From: Syntrophaceae bacterium UBA1163
GTDB taxonomy: Bacteria > Desulfobacterota > BSN033 > UBA1163
NCBI GenBank assembly: GCA_002311635.1
Contig: DBZJ01000160.1
Coordinates: 1-19,889, forward strand
Reading direction: 5' to 3'
DNA: 19,889 nt
The notes under the pieces are model-generated. The model searched no databases, was not told the origin of the DNA, and saw only the letters and a program-made list of their open reading frames with translations. Positions 14,332 through 19,889 of the stretch are shown piece after piece. A program made the position numbers and the translations under genes. Each line of letters opens with the position of its first letter. Within the stretch, counting starts at the first letter, position 1.

Positions 14332-15167
14332 TGGGAGAGGCCACCAAGCTCATCTACAAATATCTCAGACATGACAAGAAGTTTCCACATGTCTGGTGTC
14401 CGGGCTGCGGGATCGGAATCCTATTAGGCGCCCTCATCCGGGCGATCGACAGAACCGGTTTTGAGAAGGATGAGATCGTTCTGGTTTCAGGCATTGGATG
14501 TTCAGGGAGACTTCCTGTCTACGTGGATTTCAATACGCTGCATACCACGCATGGCCGAGCGCTGACGTTCGCGACGGGAGTGAAACTGGCCAAACCCAGC
14601 CTGAAGGTGATTGTGATCATGGGCGATGGCGATGCGGTGGCGATCGGTGGAAATCATTTCATCCATGCGGCACGAAGGAATATCGATGTGACCTCCATCA
14701 TCCTCAACAACAGTATCTACGGAATGACCGGCGGGCAATACTCCCCCACCACCCCTTACGGGATGAGATCCTCAACCACGGCCTATTCCAATATTGAACA
14801 AGCCTTCAAGATCTCAGAGTTAGCCGTCACAGCTGGAGCGGTCTTTGTGGGCAGGGGAACCGTGTATCAGGCGAAACTCCTGGATGGCTTGATCGAGAAA
14901 GCGATTTTGAAACCGGGTTTTTCCGTGGTGGAAGTGATCGCTCACTGCCATACCCAGTACGGAAGGCAAAACCGTCTGGGGAACGCTGTCGAAATGATGG
15001 AGTGGCAACGAGATCATGCCGTCGCTGTGGAGAAAGCCGCCGGCATGGCACCCGAGGCGTTGCAGGATAAGATCGTGATCGGAGTGTTGGTGGATAAGGA
15101 GCTTCCGGTTTACCAGGAGGAGTACGAGATGATTCGGGAAAGAGCTAAAGCAACCGCAACGCGTTAA
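14331..15167 (+). CDS. korB: 2-oxoglutarate:ferredoxin oxidoreductase, beta subunit
   Basis: This 278-residue subunit binds the diphosphate end of thiamine diphosphate and a 4Fe-4S cluster. Cluster cysteines C23 and C26 lie in WCPGCGIG. The diphosphate/Mg motif is GDGDAVAIGGNH (98-109) ending at N126/N127 in ILNNSIYGMTGGQYSPT. The length is normal for KorB. The ATG overlaps the korA TGA by one base. A 62-base gap holding an inverted repeat then separates it from korC. KorB-type proteins of pyruvate and 2-ketoisovalerate enzymes are similar, so the substrate is taken from the adjacent icd and the four-gene layout. Confidence 0.93.
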   Translation: MGEATKLIYKYLRHDKKFPHVWCPGCGIGILLGALIRAIDRTGFEKDEIVLVSGIGCSGRLPVYVDFNTLHTTHGRALTFATGVKLAKPSLKVIVIMGDGDAVAIGGNHFIHAARRNIDVTSIILNNSIYGMTGGQYSPTTPYGMRSSTTAYSNIEQAFKISELAVTAGAVFVGRGTVYQAKLLDGLIEKAILKPGFSVVEVIAHCHTQYGRQNRLGNAVEMMEWQRDHAVAVEKAAGMAPEALQDKIVIGVLVDKELPVYQEEYEMIRERAKATATR

Positions 15168-15173
15168 TTGCAA

Positions 15174-15202
15174 ATTTCAAATTGCACATTGCAAATTGAA
15201 AT
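15174..15202. repeat. Perfect 13-base inverted repeat between korB and korC
   Basis: The arm at 15174-15186 and the arm at 15190-15202 are near-perfect complements around a 3-base loop, all A/T-rich (TTTCAAATTGCA type). No T run follows. It could form a hairpin in the kor transcript, or be one of the dispersed TTGCAAATT-type intergenic repeats. Confidence 0.55.
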
Positions 15203-15237
15203 ATGAGATAAATCCAATCTGAAATGGTGTGAATCAC

Positions 15238-15840
15238 ATGTCGTATCGGTATGAGGTCCGCTTGAGCGGTTCCGGAGGTCAGGGGTTGATTCTGATGGGG
15301 ATCATTTTGGCGGAGGCGATTGGAATCTATGACGGAAAGTATGTGGCGCAGACTCAGAGCTATGGGCCGGAAGCCAGAGGCGGATCCAGCAAATCAGAGG
15401 TCATCGTTAGCGACGAAGAGATCGATTATCCGAAAGCGATGCACCTCGATCTCCTCTTGGCGATGAGCCAAAAATCCTGCGATGAGTTTTACCCTGATCT
15501 CAAGCCGGATGGCCTGCTCATTGTGGATTCTACCTTCGTCACCCAGGTTCCCACTGCAAAGGCCTTTCAGGTTCCGTTCACGCGTATTGCCAGGGAGAAG
15601 TTCAACAGGGAGGTCGTGGCAAACATCATTGCCCTGGGAGCCCTCGCCCAATTAACTCCCATCGTCTCTGCAAGAGCCGTTGAGTCTGCGGTGTTGGCGC
15701 GGGTGCCCAAGGGTACAGAGAAATTGAACCGCGACGCCTTGAAGGCAGGGATGAACGCTGCCAGACGGGCGAAGGAGGCGTGGACGAAGTTAGAAGTGGT
15801 TCCAGAGGTCCCCAAAGAGGATCTTTTGGATTCGTATTAA
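15238..15840 (+). CDS. korC: 2-oxoglutarate:ferredoxin oxidoreductase, gamma subunit
   Basis: This 200-residue subunit is recognised by RLSGSGGQGLILMGIILAEA near the N-terminus and TQSYGPEARGGSSKSEVIVS (about 39-58). Both are diagnostic of the gamma domain of 2-oxoacid:ferredoxin oxidoreductases. It takes part in binding CoA and stabilising the complex. The ATG at 15238 fits the family start (MSYRYEVRLSGSGGQG); a GTG nine bases upstream would add three residues. A GGTG eight bases before the ATG is a modest ribosome site. It completes the korDABC set. Confidence 0.9.
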   Translation: MSYRYEVRLSGSGGQGLILMGIILAEAIGIYDGKYVAQTQSYGPEARGGSSKSEVIVSDEEIDYPKAMHLDLLLAMSQKSCDEFYPDLKPDGLLIVDSTFVTQVPTAKAFQVPFTRIAREKFNREVVANIIALGALAQLTPIVSARAVESAVLARVPKGTEKLNRDALKAGMNAARRAKEAWTKLEVVPEVPKEDLLDSY

Positions 15841-15871
15841 CCTTTAAATCCCCCTTCATCCCCCTGAAGCT
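15841..15871. repeat. Left half of an interrupted C/G-rich palindrome
   Basis: CTTTAAATCCCCC followed by ATCCCCCTGAAG mirrors the segment at 16077-16125 (AAGGGGGGAATATAGAGGGATTAAGG on the + strand, read in pieces). An uninterrupted relative is at 19813-19854. The 205-base element at 15872-16076 sits between the two halves. Confidence 0.5.
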
Positions 15872-16076
15872 GTGAAAAATTCGGGGACGGGGACGGGCAG
15901 GAATATCTCCAAAGTTTTACAAATGCGATCATTCGAGAGGTAAAGCTAACAAAAGCCTGTAAGTATTCACCATGGGTTAAGGTTTTTCATCGTCAGTAGT
16001 CAGCGTAAAGAGGTACCGCTGTAAAACTTTTCCGACATCCCTGCCCGTCCTTTGCACTTGGGAACGATTTTTTCAC
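15872..16076. mobile_element. Non-coding element with long imperfect terminal inverted repeats (MITE-like)
   Basis: This fills most of the 317 bases without a gene between korC and plsC. The left end (15872-15920) and right end (16021-16076) are complementary over about 50 bases. Both outer ends are GTGAAAAA; the inner parts share GGACGGGCAGG and AAAGTTTTAC. The centre (about 100 bases) has no ORF. GTGAAAAA plus GGGACGGG-type ends are the kind of repeats seen near REP-associated tyrosine (IS200-like) transposases in related bacteria, but no transposase is present here. It sits inside a separate palindrome, which suggests insertion. No clear target duplication is visible. Confidence 0.6.
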
Positions 16077-16157
16077 ATCTTTCCTTAGTCCAAGGGGGGA
16101 ATATAGAGGGATTAAGGGGAGTGGGGAAAAAGTGAAATTTGACATTGGTTTGTGGCA

Positions 16158-16772
16158 ATGAAAAGGAATCCTTTAGTCTACATCACAACGAAAAAGGTGG
16201 CTCAGTTGGTCTTTTCCATTTTTTACCGAATCGAGACCGAGCGGAAAACGACGCTTCCTGATCACGGACCGATGATCATTCTTCCTAAACATCAATACTG
16301 GACGGATATTCCGATCGTCAGCCTTGCCTTCAAGCCACTGCTTTACTTTGTGGCCAAGAAGGAGCTCTTCAAATACCCGTTGATTCGAAACTACCTTTCC
16401 TTTTTGGGGGGCCTCCCTGTGGATCGAGAACAGTCCATTCGAACCTTAGATTCCTTTAAGGCCCTTGTCTCCTTATTGAAGGCGGGCGAGAAGATCGTGA
16501 TCTTTCCGGAAGGTACTTACGTTCGAAACGGAGTGGGATCAGGGAAAAGTCGGCTCCTTCAGATGATCTTAAGATTCCAGTCGGAACTCGGATATTCCAT
16601 CCCCTTTATCCCCGTTGGCATTCGATACGGAGAGAGGTCGGGATGGAGAAGGCGAGTGGAAGTATGCATCGGCTCTCCTCTGTTTGCAGAGAAGGATTCC
16701 GACGCCCTTCCCCTGACTCATCGCGCGTTACAAGAAATCGGCCGTCTATGCGGTTTGCCCCAACGTTCATAG
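16158..16772 (+). CDS. Lysophospholipid acyltransferase, PlsC type
   Basis: A 204-residue member of the PlsC/LPLAT family, which acylates 1-acyl-glycerol-3-phosphate or a related acceptor at the membrane. The catalytic HX4D motif is H45-QYWT-D50. FPEGT (116-120) is the second family motif, and GLPVDR (85-90) resembles the GxxxxR acceptor-binding block. One weakly hydrophobic N-terminal segment (about 8-23) probably anchors it. The length is near the usual 200-250. The ATG at 16158 is chosen; a GTG six bases earlier is an equal alternative, and neither has a good ribosome site. It may act in phosphatidic acid synthesis, but the acceptor is not certain, so no symbol is given. Confidence 0.86.
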   Translation: MKRNPLVYITTKKVAQLVFSIFYRIETERKTTLPDHGPMIILPKHQYWTDIPIVSLAFKPLLYFVAKKELFKYPLIRNYLSFLGGLPVDREQSIRTLDSFKALVSLLKAGEKIVIFPEGTYVRNGVGSGKSRLLQMILRFQSELGYSIPFIPVGIRYGERSGWRRRVEVCIGSPLFAEKDSDALPLTHRALQEIGRLCGLPQRS

Positions 16773-16773
16773 T

Positions 16774-16860
16774 GAATTGCGGATGGCAGATTGCGGAATT
16801 CGAATTAAGAAATCTCTTATTCTGTTGAATCCGCACTCCGCATTCCAAAATCCGAATTTG
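16774..16860. repeat. Imperfect inverted repeat of GCGGA units
   Basis: The gap between plsC and the basic protein is made of units such as GCGGATGGCAG and TTGCGGAATTCG on the left, and CCGCACTCCGCATTCC on the right, which are roughly complementary. It has no ORF and looks like a dispersed intergenic repeat. The ribosome site of the next gene begins just after it. Confidence 0.45.
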
Positions 16861-16873
16861 AAAAGGAGGTCTT

Positions 16874-17065
16874 ATGCCAAGACGAGAAAAAGAGCGTGAA
16901 ATGGCGAGGAGAAGAAAGCGGAAAAAGGAAAAGAGGAAACTTCGCGCCAAAGGACTTTTGGAGTCGCCTGCGGGCAGAACAAAAGAAAATGAAAAGAAAA
17001 AGCCGGAGAAAAGAGCTGCGAAAGAGGCGCCTCCAGAAACTGTAGAAAAACCTACGGAGAACTGA
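16874..17065 (+). CDS. Very basic small protein, unknown function
   Basis: A 63-residue protein with a perfect AAAAGGAGG ribosome site six bases before the ATG. Almost the whole chain is K, R and E: residues 1-27 are mostly Arg/Lys (PRREKEREMARRRKRKKEKRK), while the rest is Lys/Glu-rich with prolines. It is probably disordered or one long helix, and could bind nucleic acid or ribosomes. I do not recognise a family with certainty. The strong ribosome site and the terminator right after it support a real, well-expressed gene. Confidence 0.7.
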   Translation: MPRREKEREMARRRKRKKEKRKLRAKGLLESPAGRTKENEKKKPEKRAAKEAPPETVEKPTEN

Positions 17066-17084
17066 TCGTTTGCCGGGTTTTTTT
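17047..17084 (+). terminator. Rho-independent terminator overlapping the end of the basic protein gene
   Basis: AAAACC-TA-CGG (17047-17057) pairs with CCGGGTTTT around a loop of about 15 bases, with TA bulged out, and continues into a run of seven T. The left arm lies within the last codons of the gene. It would end the plsC-side transcripts before the convergent panC gene. Confidence 0.5.
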
Positions 17085-17166
17085 CAATGATTCGGGACGG
17101 GGGCCGTAGGCAGGAATTTTGATATTTGGAATTTGTGACCCTAAAACCTGTCGGGCTCAGGCCAAG

Positions 17167-18018
17167 TTAGGTTGGCTTTCGGTAGACAAGATTGTCAATC
17201 AACCTGGTCTTTCCCAGATAAGCGGCTAAAGCAACGACCACATCTCCTTCGATCCCGTCGACATCCTTTAGCGTGTGGGCATCGCAGATTTGAATGTAAT
17301 CAATCCTGACCAAGGATTCGGATCGAAGGATTCCGTTCATTTCACGGAGGATCCAGTCCGTCTTTCGCTCCCCCTTTTGAAGAAGCTCTTTTGCCCTTTG
17401 CAACGAACGATACAAAGACAGCGCGGCTTTCCTCTCGTCGGGAAGAAGGTATGTGTTTCTCGAACTCATGGCCAAACCGTCCGCCTCCCGGACCGTGGGC
17501 ATCCCCAACACCTCTACGCTCATATGCAGGTCTTTGACCATTTGTTGAATCGTAGCCAGCTGCTGATAATCTTTCTCCCCGAAGATCGCCACATCGGGCA
17601 TGACAATTTCGAAGAGCATTAGGACCACTGTCGTGACCCCTTGGAAGTGCGTCGGCCTCGACCTTCCACAAAGGTTCTGCGTCACCTTCTCCACCCGAAC
17701 GATGGTTTGATGATCTGGGGGATACATGTCGCTTGTCTCAGGAGCGAAAAGGATGTCAACCCCGACTCCCTCTGCCATCTTTTTGTCTCTTTCAAAATCT
17801 CTTGGGTAACTTTTGAAATCTTCCTTCGGGCCGAATTGGGTTGGATTGACAAAAAGGCTGATGACGAGAACGTCCCCCCGCCTTCGGCCCTCCCGCATCA
17901 GGTCGAGGTGCCCCTCATGGAAATACCCCATCGTGGGAACGAAGGCGATCGTCTTCCCTGCTCGTCTGACCTGGGAAGAAAATCCTTTCATCTCTTGGAC
18001 CGTTCCGATAATTTCCAT
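17167..18018 (-). CDS. panC: Pantothenate synthetase (pantoate-beta-alanine ligase)
   Basis: This 283-residue enzyme joins pantoate and beta-alanine using ATP, the last step of pantothenate synthesis, in the cytoplasm. The nucleotide-binding motif PTMGYFHEGH (28-37) is the HIGH-type site. NPTQFGP (58-64), GRSRPTHFQGV (118-128), FGEKDYQQL (146-154) and the KMSKS-like MSSRN (184-188) are all present. The length is normal. It starts 21 bases after the deoxynucleoside kinase stop, so the two are probably cotranscribed. The ribosome site (GAAAGAA) is modest. No panB or panD is in the window. Confidence 0.96.
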   Translation of the reverse strand: MEIIGTVQEMKGFSSQVRRAGKTIAFVPTMGYFHEGHLDLMREGRRRGDVLVISLFVNPTQFGPKEDFKSYPRDFERDKKMAEGVGVDILFAPETSDMYPPDHQTIVRVEKVTQNLCGRSRPTHFQGVTTVVLMLFEIVMPDVAIFGEKDYQQLATIQQMVKDLHMSVEVLGMPTVREADGLAMSSRNTYLLPDERKAALSLYRSLQRAKELLQKGERKTDWILREMNGILRSESLVRIDYIQICDAHTLKDVDGIEGDVVVALAAYLGKTRLIDNLVYRKPT

Positions 18019-18039
18019 TTTCTTTCAGACCGGAGTAGA

Positions 18040-18675
18040 TTATTTAGACCTCATGGGGATGAAATACCACGTCCCCTTCTTCATCTGTTTGATCTCCCGA
18101 AGCAACTGGTCGAGATCTTCTTTCCGGTTTACGAAATCAATCTCACTGGTATCGACGACTAAAAGGGGACTTTGATCATAGTGGAAGAAATAGTAATTAT
18201 AAGCTTCGGTCAAGGTCTTAAGATAATCCAACTGAATCGCCTTCTCATAAGAGACGTTTCTCGACTTGATCCGATGGAGCAATGCTTCGGGTGTCGCCTG
18301 CAAGAAGATGACCAGGTCCGGGGAAGAGATCTGTCCGTTGAGGAGGTGGAAGACCTGTTCGTAAAGGGCGATTTCATGGTCATCCAGATTGATGGAGGCG
18401 AATAGCCGGTCTTTGTCAAAGAGGTAATCACAAAAAGTGATTTGGTTGAACAGGTCGAGTTGGGCGATTTCCCTCTGCTGTTGAAAGCGATTCAACAAAA
18501 AGAAGATCTGGGTTTGGAAGGCATATTTTTTGCGATCCTCGTAGAAATCAGAGAGAAAAGGGTTATCCTCCGCCTTTTCTAAAATACATCTGGCATTGAA
18601 CTCCTTTGCCAAGAGCTTCGCCAGACTTGTTTTCCCGACGCCAATCGGACCCTCTATGACAACATATCGGAACAT
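18040..18675 (-). CDS. Deoxynucleoside kinase family protein
   Basis: This 211-residue P-loop kinase phosphorylates deoxynucleosides, such as deoxyadenosine or deoxyguanosine, in salvage. Walker A is GPIGVGKTS (9-17). KDRLFA (about 89-94) is at the place of the usual DRS/ERS motif, and RIKSRNVSYE (about 136-145) is the arginine-rich lid. The glutamate in ILEKAEDNPFL matches the E-x-NPF substrate segment of the family (usually EPVxxNPFL). The preferred substrate cannot be read from the sequence. It is followed 21 bases later by panC, an arrangement I recall from Deltaproteobacteria. GGCAGGGCG lies just before the ATG. Confidence 0.88.
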   Translation of the reverse strand: MFRYVVIEGPIGVGKTSLAKLLAKEFNARCILEKAEDNPFLSDFYEDRKKYAFQTQIFFLLNRFQQQREIAQLDLFNQITFCDYLFDKDRLFASINLDDHEIALYEQVFHLLNGQISSPDLVIFLQATPEALLHRIKSRNVSYEKAIQLDYLKTLTEAYNYYFFHYDQSPLLVVDTSEIDFVNRKEDLDQLLREIKQMKKGTWYFIPMRSK

Positions 18676-18803
18676 GACGCCCTGCCGCTCCTGATGTTCC
18701 CTAACACAACCCGACTGGTTTGTCGAGATTCTATTCGTTTCATCCGCCCAGTCTCGCTTACCGCCTTCCCAGCCTCACTCACAGATGACGACACTCTCTT
18801 CCT

Positions 18804-19628
18804 TTACTGTTTCAGCTTATCTCCTAACTCCTTGGACCTCTGGGTCGCCGCGAGCACCGCATCGATCAGGATCTTCCGCAGTCCTCCCTCCTCAAGCTTA
18901 TACAGTCCGGCCGCCGTGGTTCCACCGGGAGAAGTCACCTTTTCACGGAGCAGGGCGGGATGTTCTCCCGTATCCGAAAGGAGCTTCACGGAGCCGGTCA
19001 CCGTCTGAGCGACGAGCGTCAGGGCCTGAGGCCGGGTCATGCCCAAATGGACGCCCGCATCGGTTAAAGCTTCGATGATCAAAAAGATATAAGCGGGGCC
19101 GCTTCCGCTTAAACCCGTGACCGCATCCATCAGAGGCTCGTGGATGACAATCGATCTTCCGACGCAATCGAAGATGGCCTTGGCCAATTTGAGGTCTGCC
19201 TCGGTGGCAAGGTTTCCCGGGGCGATGGCACAGGCACCTTCCTGGACAAGGACGTTGATATTGGGCATGGCCCTGATCAACCGAAGCTGCTTGCGAGCGT
19301 AAGTTTCGATCGTATAGAGAGGAACTCCGGCGGCGATCGAGATGAGGAGCTTGGAAGGATCCAAAGAATCCGCTATCTCTTCGACGACCTCTTTCATCGA
19401 CTGCGGTTTGACGCAAAAAACGAGAGGGTTGCATTGAGAAGAGACGTGGTTGTTGTCAGAAGCCTTCTTGACCCCGTACTTTTTTTGAATGAACCGGAGT
19501 CTCCGCGCATCCGAATCGAACGCCATGATCTGCTCGGGGGCGATAAACTTCGCCTTGAGCAAACCAGCGATTAAGGCCTCGGCCATGTTGCCCGTTCCGA
19601 TAAATCCGATCTTTTTCTTTTTTTTCAT
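18804..19628 (-). CDS. proC: Pyrroline-5-carboxylate reductase
   Basis: This 274-residue enzyme reduces 1-pyrroline-5-carboxylate to proline with NAD(P)H, the last step of proline synthesis. The N-terminal Rossmann motif is GFIGTGNMAEAL (8-19). FCVKPQ, AMPN and TGLSGSGPAYIFLIIEALTDAG (about 167-188) are family hallmarks, and REKVTSPGGTTAAGL (about 229-243) is the C-terminal signature. The length is normal. A GAGGAGC ribosome site precedes the ATG by about six bases. It probably heads the run proC, kinase, panC on the - strand, though 128 bases separate it from the kinase. Confidence 0.96.
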   Translation of the reverse strand: MKKKKKIGFIGTGNMAEALIAGLLKAKFIAPEQIMAFDSDARRLRFIQKKYGVKKASDNNHVSSQCNPLVFCVKPQSMKEVVEEIADSLDPSKLLISIAAGVPLYTIETYARKQLRLIRAMPNINVLVQEGACAIAPGNLATEADLKLAKAIFDCVGRSIVIHEPLMDAVTGLSGSGPAYIFLIIEALTDAGVHLGMTRPQALTLVAQTVTGSVKLLSDTGEHPALLREKVTSPGGTTAAGLYKLEEGGLRKILIDAVLAATQRSKELGDKLKQ

Positions 19629-19661
19629 AGTCAGCTCCTCGAAGCGTATTGTCCTCTTTTT

Positions 19662-19690
19662 ATCATACCCCCCTTTTTTTTTCTATTAAA
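19662..19690 (-). promoter_or_regulatory. Possible promoter of proC
   Basis: On the - strand TATGAT (19662-19667) is a good -10 hexamer. Seventeen bases further upstream lies TTTAAT (19685-19690), a poor -35 (three of six). The spacer is a run of A then G. It is placed 34 bases before the start codon. Confidence 0.35.
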
Positions 19691-19812
19691 TTTTGATACA
19701 AATCCTTTCGGTGATTTTAAGAGCAGGTATTGCAACGGGTAAAAAGCGGCTGTTCACCATGATTGTCCGCAGAAACGCCTTAGGCAGCAGGCAGACATCA
19801 GGGTGGAAGATA

Positions 19813-19889
19813 ACTTCCCCCTTTAGTTAAAGGGGGGCGAGGGGGGATTTAAAGTGACAACCTTGGCAAAATCCCCCTAAATCCCCCTT
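19813..19889. repeat. C/G-rich palindromic repeat at the right end of the window
   Basis: ACTTCCCCCTTTAG pairs with a reversed TTAAAGGGGGG, and GGGGGGATTTAAAG pairs with AAATCCCCC further on; the unit continues past the window edge. It is the same family as the palindrome halves at 15841-15871 and 16077-16125. The 184 bases before it, from 19629, hold no gene. Confidence 0.6.

Overview
The window looks like a chromosomal piece of an anaerobic, Gram-negative-type bacterium. My best guess is the former Deltaproteobacteria (Desulfobacterota). The guess rests on a four-subunit 2-oxoacid:ferredoxin oxidoreductase beside an isocitrate dehydrogenase, a deoxynucleoside kinase next to panC, and the many short G/C-rich palindromes between genes. 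No rRNA or tRNA gene and no CRISPR array is visible.

Left part (1-3892, + strand): a small two-helix membrane protein, a terminator with a promoter built into its upstream edge, then a LolD/MacB-type ABC ATPase and a large FtsX/YbbP-type permease. A 224-base spacer of palindromes separates the last two.

Middle part (about 3933-9216, all genes on the - strand): this is the most unusual stretch. At least four short genes of unknown function are each followed by an imperfect-palindromic site of 58-64 bases that looks like an integron attC site. The first bases of each cassette are complementary to the R'' box of the attC at that cassette's own far end, as expected for single integron cassettes. 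No integron integrase lies in the window, so here it behaves as a cluster of attC sites lacking an integrase (CALIN). Next in line and in the same orientation come a 38-residue membrane ORF, an N4-type DNA methyltransferase, an acyltransferase-3 family membrane protein and a small Cys/His-rich protein. The sites between these look decayed, so they may be older cassettes.

Right part (9444-17065, + strand): a FabF-type ketoacyl-ACP synthase; an MNT nucleotidyltransferase/HEPN pair of toxin-antitoxin type; NADP-type isocitrate dehydrogenase; then korD-korA-korB-korC. Isocitrate dehydrogenase makes 2-oxoglutarate, which KorDABC would convert to succinyl-CoA and reduced ferredoxin, or the reverse. 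Next are a 205-base non-coding inverted-repeat element, a PlsC-type acyltransferase and a very basic 63-residue protein.

Right end (17167-19628, - strand): proC, a deoxynucleoside kinase and panC. The last two are 21 bases apart and probably cotranscribed. The window ends in another G/C-rich palindrome.
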